Part shown: piece by piece, positions 6,223 through 14,448 of the stretch | How positions within the stretch are numbered: the first letter of the stretch is position 1 | Layout: every line of letters begins with the position of its first letter | DNA from: JBOFSR01 sp051651645 | GTDB taxonomy: Bacteria; Spirochaetota; Spirochaetia; Treponematales; Treponemataceae | Direction: 5' to 3' | Assembly: GCA_051651645.1 (NCBI GenBank) | Contig: JBOFSR010000060.1 | Coordinates: 1-22,650 of the forward strand | DNA: 22,650 nt | The notes under the pieces: model-generated | What the model was told of the DNA's origin: nothing | Databases searched by the model: none | The model's input: the letters and a program-made list of their open reading frames with translations, nothing else | Translations under genes and position numbers: made by a program

Positions 6223-7227
6223 TTACTTTTTTCCTGCTTGAACAAGTGTTACTGCCGCTGTTGTTACAATGTCTTCAACAGAGCAACCGCGTGAAAGGTC
6301 GCTAATTGGTTTTGCAAAGCCTTGTAAAAAAGGGCCAAAAGCTTGAGCGTTTGCAAGCCTTTGAACTAATTTATAGCCAATATTCCCCGCACCTAAGTCA
6401 GGAAAAACAATTGTATTTACCTTGCCTGTGATAGGACTATTGGGGGCTTTTTTTTGTGTAACAGAGGGAATGAGTGCTGCATCTGCTTGCAACTCACCAT
6501 CAATTAATAAACTGGGGCTTTTCTCTTTTGCAAGTCTTGTTGCCTCTTGTACCTTTAAAACATCATCTGCTTTGCCACCCGATCCCTTTGTGGAAAACGA
6601 AAGCATTGCAACAGCAGGATCTGCACCAATCATATTTTTGCATGATTGAGCGGCACTGATAGCAATATCTGAAAGTTGCTCTGCCGTTGGAGAGGGGATA
6701 ACGGCACAGTCAGCAAAAATCATCATGCCTTCATGTCCCCATTTTTTATCAGCCATTTGCATAACAAAGCATGACGAAGCCGTTTTTGAGCCTGCCGCTG
6801 TTCCAATAATAGCAAGTCCTGCTCGCAAAACATCGCCCGTTGTATTTTCTGCACCAGCAACCATTGAGTCTGCAATCCCAGTTTTTACCATCATAGAGCC
6901 GTAGCGTAATGGATTTTGCATATCAACTAGTGCCTGCTCTTGTGTCATACCTTTGTGTTTTCGCAAATCATAGTAGATGTTCGCAAATTCAGTAAGATTA
7001 CTCGCTGATTTTGGGTTTACAATAGTAATGCCTTCTAAGTCAATATTGTTTTTCTTTGCAATTGCTTTGATTTCTTGTTCATCGCCTAAAAGAGTGAGTG
7101 TTTTTGCAATTCTCTGCTTGCAAATCTCTTGGGCTGCTGCGATTGTCCGTTCTTCTGTGCCTTCAGGTAAAACCAAATTGTTTTGATACTCAACTGCCTT
7201 TGCTTTCATTTCTTTTACAAAATCCAT
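6223..7227 (-). CDS. pta: Phosphate acetyltransferase
   Basis: Pta interconverts acetyl-CoA plus phosphate with acetyl phosphate plus CoA in the cytoplasm. Paired with acetate kinase it yields ATP in fermenters. The 334-residue product has the length and pattern of the short single-domain form: LPEGTEERTIAAAQ near the N-terminus, NPLRYGSMMVKTGIADSMVAGAENTTGDVLRAGLAIIG in the middle, then AVIPSPTAEQLSDIAI, LSFSTKGSGG, DGELQADAAL and VFPDLGAGNIGYKLVQRLA near the end. All of these are characteristic of the family. ATG 7225-7227 is preceded by AGGTGG with good spacing, and a promoter lies at 7291-7319. It is downstream of the MOSC-mog pair on the same strand but separated by about 130 bases and its own promoter. 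No ackA is in view. No clear terminator follows. Confidence 0.95.
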   Translation of the reverse strand: MDFVKEMKAKAVEYQNNLVLPEGTEERTIAAAQEICKQRIAKTLTLLGDEQEIKAIAKKNNIDLEGITIVNPKSASNLTEFANIYYDLRKHKGMTQEQALVDMQNPLRYGSMMVKTGIADSMVAGAENTTGDVLRAGLAIIGTAAGSKTASSCFVMQMADKKWGHEGMMIFADCAVIPSPTAEQLSDIAISAAQSCKNMIGADPAVAMLSFSTKGSGGKADDVLKVQEATRLAKEKSPSLLIDGELQADAALIPSVTQKKAPNSPITGKVNTIVFPDLGAGNIGYKLVQRLANAQAFGPFLQGFAKPISDLSRGCSVEDIVTTAAVTLVQAGKK

Positions 7228-7290
7228 GTTATGCCACCTTTGTCTATGATATGTTTGTTGTGTAGTATTTTTAGCGTATTTCTGTATAAA

Positions 7291-7319
7291 AGAATACTGC
7301 TGTTTGGCAAAAATTGCAA
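7291..7319 (-). promoter_or_regulatory. Promoter of pta
   Basis: Minus strand TTGCAA (7319-7314), 17-base spacer, TATTCT (7296-7291). The predicted start lies near 7284 and leaves a leader of about 55 bases containing the Shine-Dalgarno of pta. Confidence 0.5.
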
Positions 7320-7355
7320 GCGATTAGTTTGACTTAGCACGACTGCTGGGAGCTT

Positions 7356-7844
7356 CTATCGACCACACTCGCTATCCTTGCCCGTTAAGATATTTACGCC
7401 ATGGATAAGCGGTTCTAAAATAATCGTCAAGCATTCCTTTACAGCCTTTGGCGACCCTGGTAAGTTGACAATGAGCGTTTTATTTCTGATGCCTGCCGTT
7501 GCTCGTGAAAGCATTGCTTTATTGGTAAACTGCATTGAATATGCTCGTTGAGCCTCCCCAAAACCTGTAACTTCGCGCTGGCAGACATTCTTTGTTGCCT
7601 CGGGTGTTACATCTCGTAAAGAAAACCCTGTCCCGCCTGACGTTAGGATTAAATCAACTCCTTGCGTGTCACTGAGTTTTTTCATGTGGCTTTCAAGCAT
7701 CTCTTGCTCATCGGGTAAAATAACTGCTGAGGTACAGGTGCATTGCTCGGTTTTAAGCAGGTCGATAATTACCTCCGTGCATAAATCTTGCCGTTCGCCA
7801 GAATACCCCTTATCACTTGCAATAATAATTGCGTAGCTAATCAT
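7356..7844 (-). CDS. mog: MogA/MoaB-type molybdopterin-binding protein
   Basis: 162 residues of the MogA/MoaB fold. These proteins bind molybdopterin and, in the MogA branch, adenylylate it before molybdenum insertion. The signature LTSGGTGFSLRDVTPEAT (about residues 66-83) contains the conserved GGTG and D-x-TPEA, followed by FGEAQRAYSMQ, then SRATAGIRNKTLIVNLPGSPKAVKECL with the family's N-LPGSP-x-A-V-x-E. The start ATG 7842-7844 has GAGG upstream. It follows the MOSC gene after a three-base gap and is clearly co-transcribed. MOSC-Mog pairs are common in anaerobes with molybdenum hydroxylases. The assignment to MogA or MoaB cannot be decided from sequence alone. Confidence 0.88.
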   Translation of the reverse strand: MISYAIIIASDKGYSGERQDLCTEVIIDLLKTEQCTCTSAVILPDEQEMLESHMKKLSDTQGVDLILTSGGTGFSLRDVTPEATKNVCQREVTGFGEAQRAYSMQFTNKAMLSRATAGIRNKTLIVNLPGSPKAVKECLTIILEPLIHGVNILTGKDSECGR

Positions 7845-7847
7845 GTG

Positions 7848-8297
7848 TTAATCCTCAAGAATAGTAATTTCATCACCAGCTTGCACAAAGCCACCGACAA
7901 GCACCTTTGTAAAAATGCCCTGCGATGGCATAATACAAGAACCAATTTGCTGTTGAATTGCACAGCCTTTGTGGCACTCTTTGCCAATTTGCATAACCTG
8001 ATGGACAGTAGAACCAATCTGTAGGCGTGTGCCAAGCGGAAGCTTATGCAAAATAATGCCCTCTGTAGTTATATTTTCAGCAAATTCACCGTAAGCTATT
8101 TTCTTTGTGGTTTGTGCCATCATTATATCAATGCTTTCTTTTGCAAGAAGACTAACCTGCCTTTTTTCATTTGCAGACCCACTGTGGGCATCGTTGAGTA
8201 GCCCATAATTAGCTTTGAAAAATCCGTTTTCAATAGGAGTTTTAATCGTTCCTTTGGTATTGCTTATATTCACTGATAGCACAAACGCTTTTTTCAT
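7848..8297 (-). CDS. MOSC-domain protein
   Basis: 149 residues forming a stand-alone MOSC domain (the domain of molybdenum-cofactor sulfurases, linked to sulfur transfer or cofactor handling). Visible landmarks are LLNDAHSGSANEKRQVSLL, YGEFAENITTEGI, the conserved cysteine in IGKECHKGC (the presumed sulfur carrier) and a C-terminal IMPSQGIFTKVLVGGFVQAGDEI. I chose ATG 8295-8297, preceded by GGAG at ideal spacing. An in-frame extension to 8357 would start upstream of the likely -10 element and lacks any ribosome site. It is the first gene of a two-gene operon with mog. Confidence 0.88.
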   Translation of the reverse strand: MKKAFVLSVNISNTKGTIKTPIENGFFKANYGLLNDAHSGSANEKRQVSLLAKESIDIMMAQTTKKIAYGEFAENITTEGIILHKLPLGTRLQIGSTVHQVMQIGKECHKGCAIQQQIGSCIMPSQGIFTKVLVGGFVQAGDEITILED

Positions 8298-8313
8298 GTT
8301 GATCTCCGTCTCT

Positions 8314-8319
8314 ATTATA
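8314..8319 (-). promoter_or_regulatory. -10 element of the MOSC-mog operon
   Basis: A perfect TATAAT on the minus strand would start transcription near 8307, ten bases before the MOSC ATG and just upstream of its GGAG. No good -35 box is visible. Confidence 0.4.
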
Positions 8320-8368
8320 GTTGCATTTTCTAAAACTTTATTTCGTGATAATTTCACTTGAATTAAGC

Positions 8369-8382
8369 ATACTATTTAGTAT
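8369..8382. promoter_or_regulatory. Palindrome ATACTA-TT-TAGTAT in divergent spacer
   Basis: A perfect 14-base inverted repeat lies between the divergent MOSC-mog operon and the DUF6056 gene. It may be an operator. It is also AT-rich enough to arise by chance. Confidence 0.3.
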
Positions 8383-8403
8383 TTCAAACATCAACGAAAA
8401 AAA

Positions 8404-10090
8404 ATGAAGATAACTATAGATACCGACTATCTTTTAAAATATAAAAGACAAACAATGATTTCTATATGTGCATTTATATTTTCTGTTCATATTAAATACT
8501 ATTGCAGTTTTCTTAAAAATTTGATAGCTTTAAGAAAAATTATTTTAGGACACGACACGACACGACACGACACGACACGACACGACACGACACGACAATA
8601 TTATAACAAATTTCTAAAATTCTATCAAGAAAAACAATCTTTGTTTTTTTATGGTTTAGTTTTTGCAGTATTTTGTATAATGTACGCTTTAAACTATTTT
8701 ACGATTCTTATAGCTGATGATTATAATTACTCCCTTGGAAAAACCGGAAAAGTGCAATCATTATTGGAAATTATTGAATTAGAATATAATCAGTATATGG
8801 GGTGGGGAGGAAGGTCTGTTGCACATTTTTTAGGGCGCTTTTTTTTATGGGTTGGAAAGCCTGTTTTTAATATTTTTAATGCTTTGGTGTATGTAATTTT
8901 TGTTTTACTTATTTGTAGGCATATTGATAAAAATTGTAAAAAAAACAGTGCTCTTTTTATAGCGATTAATATTAGTTTATGGTATTTTATTCCTGCGTGG
9001 GGACAAAATTTTCTTTGGCTTATAGGCTCCTGTAATTATTTGTGGACATCTATGTTTGTTCTTTTATTTCTGCTTCCCTATAAAAAAAATATAGAAAATT
9101 CTTCGTATAATTTAAATCTCTTTTATTCGATACTGGTTTTATTATTTGGAGTTATTGCAGGGTGGACAAATGAAAACTTAAGTGCTGCTGTTGTTGGAGG
9201 CCTTTTTTGTTTTTTTGTATGGAAAATTATAAAAAAGCAAAAAATTAAATTATTTGAAATACTAGGCTTTATTGGATTTTTTGTAGGTTTTTTGTTTTTG
9301 GTATTGGCTCCAGGAAATTATGTTAGAGCCGCCAGTTCTGCCATTCAGTCTGATTTAACCTTGCTTGAAAAATTAGGAAGTAGATTTTTTTCTGTTTCCG
9401 CCATATATTTGAAATACTCCTATATTATTCTTAGCTTGTTTTTTTGCTTGCTTGCAATGAATGGTAAAAAATATATACAACATTCTCCATTTTTCATGGC
9501 TTTGTTTTTTGTATATTTTATGATCTTATCCCCAAAATTTTCTGCGGTATATTCTAGTAAAATTCAAATTTTTTTGTAGTTAGTATATTTTTTGGCTTAT
9601 TTATAATGAATAGCAAAAAATATATAAAATTTTTGCCCTTTTTACTATTAAGCTTATTTTCGGCATATTCAATGATTTTATCACCTGAATTTCCTATTAG
9701 AGCATATATTATGGTACAGGTTTTTTTAATTATTGCATTTTTTCAACTTGTTTGTGATAATCGTTATGAAAAGCAACTGAAAAAGTATTTTTTCATGTTT
9801 TGTTTTGTAATTTTTATCAATTTTTCTTTCAGTTTTTTAAATCAACTAAGAACCTTGTAGGCAATTTTGTAAGAAATCAAAAAAGGGTTGAGCTTATTGA
9901 AGCCGAGAAGGCAAAAGGAAATCTTGATATTAAGCTAAAAGCCCCTTTGCCAATTGTTGACCCTCAACACTCTCCTATTCTTGCTGATATTGAAAAAGAT
10001 AGTAATGATTGGAAAAATAAATCTTTTGCCAAATACTATGGTCTAAATTCTGTAACAGGAATTGAAACGGATGAAGGGTGGTGGGATTAA
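8404..10090 (+). pseudogene. DUF6056-type membrane protein, phase-variable and frameshifted
   Basis: A hydrophobic protein with roughly ten membrane segments resembles DUF6056-family proteins, which are thought to resemble surface-glycan glycosyltransferases of GtrII type (function not proven). Landmarks are IADDYNYSLG after the first membrane segment, WGGRSVAHFLGRFFLWVGKPVFNIFNAL, GWTNENLSA and FLVLAPGNYVRAAS. The N-terminus contains HDTTR three times, encoded by nine CACGA repeats that are in frame at this copy number. The reading frame stops at 9579 after a T7 tract and resumes in another frame at 9561-9860 (VVSIFFGLFIMNSKKYI). It breaks again at a T6 tract and resumes to 10090, giving the soluble tail KSTKNLVGNFVRNQKRVE through GNLDIKLKAP and FAKYYGLNSVTGIE. 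Adding one T at each tract restores one protein of about 562 residues. Start is either ATG 8404 or 8455. Neither has a Shine-Dalgarno. Confidence 0.7.
8549..8597 (+). repeat. Pentanucleotide CACGA repeat, nine units
   Basis: Nine perfect CACGA copies at 8551-8595 with partial units GA before and CA after. The unit length of five is not a multiple of three, so each gain or loss of a unit shifts the reading frame of the surrounding membrane-protein gene. At nine units the upstream ATG codons are in frame with the first membrane segment (ON configuration, leaving aside the two later breaks). Confidence 0.97.
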
Positions 10091-10141
10091 ATTTTTTTGA
10101 AAAATTCATTTTCTTTTCATAGGTTGATTAAAAAACATTTC

Positions 10142-10147
10142 TATAAT
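10142..10147 (+). promoter_or_regulatory. Possible -10 element of glgP
   Basis: A perfect TATAAT 51 bases upstream of the glgP start. The -35 region is poor (TTGATT lies only 12 bases upstream of it), so this is tentative. Confidence 0.35.
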
Positions 10148-10198
10148 ACAATAAGATAAGCTCATTCGCTCAATCAATTTTATGATAGGAGATAATAC

Positions 10199-12646
10199 AT
10201 GGTTTTTAACGCAAAAGATTTTAAGGAGCATGTTACTGCTCGCTTAAAACGCCAATATGGCAAGGATATCACACAGGCAACGCACCATAACTTGTATGAT
10301 GCAGTGGCAGCTTCAGCAATGGAGTTGATTATGGAAAATTGGATTGCTACTCGGCGTGAGTATGAAAAAAAGCAAACTCGCCAAATGTATTATTTTTCGG
10401 CTGAGTTTTTAATGGGACGTGCTTTAAGCAACAATCTTATCAACACGCTTATTAAGGATAATGTTCGCAGTGTCCTTAATGAACTCAACATAGACTACAA
10501 TATGATCGAAAATGAAGAACCTGATGCAGGGCTTGGAAACGGCGGGCTTGGTCGTCTAGCTGCTTGTTTTTTAGATTCTTTGGCAACGCTTGATTATCCC
10601 GGTCATGGGTATGGCATTCGCTACGAATATGGCATGTTTGAGCAGCATATTGTCGATGGCTATCAAGTTGAATATCCTGATAATTGGCTAAAACACCGCG
10701 ATCCTTGGGAAGTAAAGAGAGCCGATCTTTCGGTTACCATAAAATTCGGTGGATATGTCGGAACAACAAAATGGCCTGATGGCAAAGATAAGTTTTTTGT
10801 TGATAATGCAGAGATCGTAACAGCAACACCTTATGACATGCCAATCGTCGGCTTTGATACAAAAACAGTAAATACCTTGCGCTTATGGCAGGCAACTTCG
10901 CCTGATGGATTTGACTTGCAACTTTTTAACGACATGAACTATCATCGTGCTGTTGAGCGTCAAAATAATGCAGAAAATATTTCTCGCGTGCTTTATCCAA
11001 ATGATTCAGGGCCTTCGGGAAAAACGCTGCGATTAAAACAGCAATATTTTTTCACTTCAGCAAGCTTGCAAGATCTTGTGCATCACTTTGTCAATGAACA
11101 TGGCACCAATTTTGAGCTTTTTGCAAAACTCCACGTAATCCAATTGAACGACACGCATCCTGTTGTTGCAATTCCTGAACTTATGCGTATTTTGATGGAT
11201 GAATACGAGCAAGGCTGGGATGACGCATGGAAGATTGTAACAAAGGTTTTTGCGTATACTAATCATACTATTTTATCTGAAGCACTGGAAAAATGGCCAA
11301 TTCCGATTTTTCAAGAATTATTGCCTCGCATTTATCAAATTGTTGAAGAAATTAATCGCCGTTTTAATATTGAGTTGCACGAGAAATTTCCCAACGATTA
11401 CCAAAGACAAAACAGCATGGCAATTATGGCAAATGGCATGATTCACATGGCATGGATGGCAATTCACGCAGGATTTAGCGTTAACGGCGTTGCAGCCCTT
11501 CATACGGAGCTTTTAAAAACAACGGAGCTTAGACAGTGGTTTGAGCTTTATCCGCAAAAATTTAACAATAAAACGAACGGAATTACGCAACGTCGCTGGC
11601 TGCTTTCGGCAAACCCTCTTTTGTCAGATTTTATTTCAAAAAGAATTGGCGATGGCTGGAAAAAAGATTTGACTCAGTTAAAAAAGCTTGAAAAATATGC
11701 GAATGAGGATGCTTCTATAGAAGAGTTTTTGCAAATCAAGAATAAAAACAAGGAAATCCTTGCCGAATTTTTAAAAGATAAACAAAATGAGTTTTTAAAT
11801 CTCGACTCCATTTTTGACGTGCAGATTAAACGTTTGCATGAATATAAGCGCCAAATGCTCAATATTTTACACATAATGTATTTATACAATCGTCTTATTT
11901 CTGATAGTGATTTTAACCCTCCTGCACGAACGTTTATTTTTGGTGCAAAGGCTGCCTCGGGATATCGCAGGGCAAAATCGATTATCAAATTGATTAATAC
12001 GGTTGCGGATCGAATTAATAATGATCGTCGTGTGAAGGGCAAGCTTCGCGTTGTTTTTGTTGAAAATTATTGCGTAAGCACGGCGGAAAAAATCTTTCCC
12101 GCTTCTGATGTTTCTGAGCAAATTTCAACGGCAGGAAAAGAGGCTTCTGGCACAGGGAATATGAAGTTTATGCTCAATGGTGCTTTGACTTTGGGAACGC
12201 TTGACGGTGCAAATATTGAAATCGTTGAGGAGGTTGGGAACGAAAATGCGTTTATTTTTGGATTAACCGCTGAGGAAATTCAAAAAATTGAGAGTGAGCA
12301 TAGTTATAATCCGCAAAAATATTTGGAGCGAAATCCGCATCTTGCACAGGTTATGAATCAATTAATTGATGGCACGTATGATACGACACAACAACTCTTT
12401 AGAGAATTGCATAGTTCATTAGTTTACGGTGTTGACGGACAGCGTCCTGATGTATATTACGTCTTAGCCGATTTTGATTCCTATGTTGAGGCACAAGAAA
12501 AACTTGCGGCGACCTATACTGACCGAAAAAAATGGGCAAAAATGGCAATTCTAAATGTTGCACGAAGCGGTAAGTTTTCATCAGACAGAACGATCGAAGA
12601 CTATGTAAAAGATATTTGGAAAATGGAAAAAGTGATTGTTGAATAA
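10199..12646 (+). CDS. glgP: Glycogen/alpha-glucan phosphorylase
   Basis: GlgP releases glucose-1-phosphate from the non-reducing ends of glycogen or maltodextrin using phosphate and pyridoxal phosphate. The 815-residue product has the usual length. Landmarks in order are YYFSAEFLMGRAL, EPDAGLGNGGLGRLAACFLDSLATL, the phosphate-site neighbourhood GIRYEYGMF, LNDTHPVVAIPELMR, NKTNGITQRRWLL, VQIKRLHEYKRQMLN, and the cofactor site KEASGTGNMKFMLNGALTLGTLDGANIEI, in which Lys656 (of GNMK) should carry pyridoxal phosphate. ATG 10199 is preceded by AGGAG at eight bases. It stands alone, followed at once by a strong terminator. It is too far from the DUF6056 gene and too well insulated to depend on it. 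No regulatory phosphorylation region of the animal type is visible. Confidence 0.97.
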   Translation: MVFNAKDFKEHVTARLKRQYGKDITQATHHNLYDAVAASAMELIMENWIATRREYEKKQTRQMYYFSAEFLMGRALSNNLINTLIKDNVRSVLNELNIDYNMIENEEPDAGLGNGGLGRLAACFLDSLATLDYPGHGYGIRYEYGMFEQHIVDGYQVEYPDNWLKHRDPWEVKRADLSVTIKFGGYVGTTKWPDGKDKFFVDNAEIVTATPYDMPIVGFDTKTVNTLRLWQATSPDGFDLQLFNDMNYHRAVERQNNAENISRVLYPNDSGPSGKTLRLKQQYFFTSASLQDLVHHFVNEHGTNFELFAKLHVIQLNDTHPVVAIPELMRILMDEYEQGWDDAWKIVTKVFAYTNHTILSEALEKWPIPIFQELLPRIYQIVEEINRRFNIELHEKFPNDYQRQNSMAIMANGMIHMAWMAIHAGFSVNGVAALHTELLKTTELRQWFELYPQKFNNKTNGITQRRWLLSANPLLSDFISKRIGDGWKKDLTQLKKLEKYANEDASIEEFLQIKNKNKEILAEFLKDKQNEFLNLDSIFDVQIKRLHEYKRQMLNILHIMYLYNRLISDSDFNPPARTFIFGAKAASGYRRAKSIIKLINTVADRINNDRRVKGKLRVVFVENYCVSTAEKIFPASDVSEQISTAGKEASGTGNMKFMLNGALTLGTLDGANIEIVEEVGNENAFIFGLTAEEIQKIESEHSYNPQKYLERNPHLAQVMNQLIDGTYDTTQQLFRELHSSLVYGVDGQRPDVYYVLADFDSYVEAQEKLAATYTDRKKWAKMAILNVARSGKFSSDRTIEDYVKDIWKMEKVIVE

Positions 12647-12647
12647 T

Positions 12648-12679
12648 AAAAAACCACAGAGAAATCTGTGGTTTTTTTT
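12648..12679 (+). terminator. Bidirectional terminator between glgP and DUF2259 gene
   Basis: AAAAAACCACAGA pairs with TCTGTGGTTTTTT around a GAAA tetraloop, with a T run on both strands. It lies two bases after the glgP stop and 14 bases beyond the stop of the convergent minus-strand gene, so it probably serves both. Confidence 0.92.
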
Positions 12680-12692
12680 GCATTATGACTTA

Positions 12693-13412
12693 TTAGAAAT
12701 TGCCTAACGGCACTGTTTCTACAATGTATCTAACTGAAATGCCGTTTTCATCAGAAACAAGCTGCTCTAAAACAACGGCAATACTACCACCCTCGTTAGG
12801 GCTTGCTAGTATTCGGTATATTCGATACCCCACGGTTCCTGGCCTTTTAAATCGATTGCTTCCTACATTTGTTCGGCTTAGAACAATATTTTCCTCGCTT
12901 CGCTGCTCAATAATTAATGAAAAAGATGACATAGCATTTTTCCCCGTGCCTTGAACTCTTTCATCAAGCTGAATCAAATACGTTGTTTCATATCCTTCTT
13001 CGGTGTGGGGAAAATCTCTAAACTCGATAAGGGACTTTTCATATGGATTTGAGCTTGGCGCAAGCATATAAATAGGATCGGATGTTGCTTTTAGCGAAAT
13101 CCCTGTTTTACTGAAAAAAAATGCATTTTTTTCAAGTATTTCATAGTAAACGCCCATTGGTTTTCGTCCTCGTGTTGCACTTGATGGATCAATTTTGAAA
13201 ACTCCATTTGGCATATAATCATTGCGACTAACATCAATCACCTGTACTTCAGCATAAGCACGAAATGTGTTATCTTCCATGCCATACTGAGCAAACGCGT
13301 AATATTTTCCATCTTCGGAGAACCCTAAATCAACAAACTGCGCAACATCACCAGCAAAAGAGATTAATCCTACAAGAAAAAATGCTAATGCGACTAAAGT
13401 TTGCTTTATCAT
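12693..13412 (-). CDS. DUF2259 family secreted protein
   Basis: 239 residues with a signal peptide (MIKQTLVALAFFLVGLISFAGD, cleavage probably after SFA). The mature start GDVAQFVDLGFSEDGKYYAFAQYG is the typical opening of DUF2259, a predicted secreted family that I know mainly from spirochaetes. The motif YAEVQVIDVSRNDYMPNGVF follows. The rest is beta-rich with no catalytic pattern. ATG 13410-13412 is preferred over the in-frame ATG at 13442 because AGAGG lies six bases upstream of it and the -10 element TATACT sits at 13431-13436, downstream of the longer start. It is convergent with glgP and divergent from the next membrane-protein gene. Function unknown. Confidence 0.75.
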   Translation of the reverse strand: MIKQTLVALAFFLVGLISFAGDVAQFVDLGFSEDGKYYAFAQYGMEDNTFRAYAEVQVIDVSRNDYMPNGVFKIDPSSATRGRKPMGVYYEILEKNAFFFSKTGISLKATSDPIYMLAPSSNPYEKSLIEFRDFPHTEEGYETTYLIQLDERVQGTGKNAMSSFSLIIEQRSEENIVLSRTNVGSNRFKRPGTVGYRIYRILASPNEGGSIAVVLEQLVSDENGISVRYIVETVPLGNF

Positions 13413-13430
13413 GCTGAACCTCTTTTTTTC

Positions 13431-13452
13431 AGTATACTTCACTTTAAAAGTG
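13431..13452 (-). promoter_or_regulatory. Possible promoter with overlapping operator
   Basis: On the minus strand TATACT (13436-13431) is a good -10 element for the DUF2259 gene. Directly upstream in its spacer lies the inverted repeat CACTTT-A-AAAGTG (13440-13452), placed where a regulator could block polymerase. The -35 hexamer is weak. Confidence 0.4.
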
Positions 13453-13473
13453 TCGGCATCTTATAGAAAAGAC

Positions 13474-13502
13474 TTTACACAAATCATGCTTCATTATATT
13501 CT
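13474..13502 (+). promoter_or_regulatory. Sigma70-like promoter giving a leaderless start
   Basis: TTTACA (13474-13479), 17-base spacer, TATTCT (13497-13502), then six bases and ATG 13509. No Shine-Dalgarno precedes the ATG. An overlapping TATATT at 13495-13500 is an alternative -10. Confidence 0.55.
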
Positions 13503-13508
13503 ATTTAC

Positions 13509-14336
13509 ATGACCCTTTCAACAAGAAACAATTTTTTTTTAGTTTATATTTTTTTGAGCATCACTCTTATTCTGGGGATCTGCCTGTGGAGTTTTGTTCA
13601 AATACGAATGGGAATAATAAATGAAAGAGTTTTTTCAGTGTCATTTATTCCATTAAAGACATCTAATTTGTTTTTACGTCCTAATTTTTATGCAGTCATT
13701 TTTTGCACGCTTTTTTTAGCTCTTTATGCACCTATAACGCTTTTAATTATCTTTCGCACGTACGAAAAAACACAAGCTCCTGAAATTATTTTTTTTGCAG
13801 GATTTTTATTCTCCTGCTCCCTAGAAATTTTACGCCTGATTATCCCTTTTACGCCTGAATATACACAATCAATTGCCTTACACCTTATTATAGGGCGCGT
13901 AATTTATTTTTCGCGTTTTTTTGCTTGCCTTTCATTTTTGTTTGCGGCAATCTTTGCTCAAAGTAGCGAAACACAAGAAACTGATAAAAATATCATTTTT
14001 ATTGCAACTGTTGCAATTATTGTTGCCGCTTTAACGCCAATTAATACTACGGTTGTTTACTCAGCTCTTTTTATTCAATATGGATTTATAATTGAAGTCA
14101 TGGCAATAAAAATACTTTTTAATGCCATAACCGCATTTTCTTTCTTTATTATAGCATACAAAGAAAATATTGCAGAATATAAACATATTGCAATTGGGTC
14201 GATTATTATCAGCACAGGATACGCAATATTATGCGTCAATGATAATATTTTTTTTGGAATATTCGGTTGTCTTGCTCTTGCCTTTGGAACGCATTTGTAT
14301 TTAAATAATTTACACAAATATTATTTGTGGCGATAA
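13509..14336 (+). CDS. Multispanning membrane protein, unrecognised
   Basis: 275 residues with about eight hydrophobic segments, beginning FFLVYIFLSITLILGICLW, then VIFCTLFLALYAPITLLII, IIFFAGFLFSCSLEILRLII, FFACLSFLFAAIFA, IIFIATVAIIVAALTP and three more to the C-terminus. Between segments are short charged loops. The C-terminal tail is NNLHKYYLWR. I do not recognise the family, and there is no transporter or kinase signature. The pattern of a conserved membrane-sensor-like domain (7TM type) is possible but unproven. ATG 13509 is chosen because the promoter's -10 element ends six bases before it, implying a leaderless transcript. There is no Shine-Dalgarno. It is divergent from the DUF2259 gene and followed by the serine operon, which has its own promoter. 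Confidence 0.65.
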   Translation: MTLSTRNNFFLVYIFLSITLILGICLWSFVQIRMGIINERVFSVSFIPLKTSNLFLRPNFYAVIFCTLFLALYAPITLLIIFRTYEKTQAPEIIFFAGFLFSCSLEILRLIIPFTPEYTQSIALHLIIGRVIYFSRFFACLSFLFAAIFAQSSETQETDKNIIFIATVAIIVAALTPINTTVVYSALFIQYGFIIEVMAIKILFNAITAFSFFIIAYKENIAEYKHIAIGSIIISTGYAILCVNDNIFFGIFGCLALAFGTHLYLNNLHKYYLWR

Positions 14337-14382
14337 GCGTGTTAGGCATACAAAGCGGGAATCATTTAGACTTTGCCAAACC

Positions 14383-14411
14383 TTGACGGAATATTTTTTT
14401 CTCTTTATGAT
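14383..14411 (+). promoter_or_regulatory. Promoter of the serine operon
   Basis: TTGACG (14383-14388), 17-base spacer, TATGAT (14406-14411). The predicted start near 14418 leaves a leader of about 30 bases holding the AGGAG of the symporter gene. Confidence 0.6.
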
Positions 14412-14448
14412 GTATACTATCTTAAATAGAATACAAGGAGAATGATTT

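Noticed and set aside
6111..6245. Minus-strand 44-codon frame overlapping the 3' end of pta
   Set aside because: It could only start at TTG, has no ribosome site, and the peptide matches nothing I recognise. Probably chance.
8298..8357. N-terminal extension of the MOSC protein
   Set aside because: The internal ATG has an ideal GGAG and a TATAAT upstream. The extension does not resemble MOSC proteins.
13413..13442. Upstream ATG for the DUF2259 protein
   Set aside because: It would put charged residues before the signal peptide and lies upstream of the likely -10 element.
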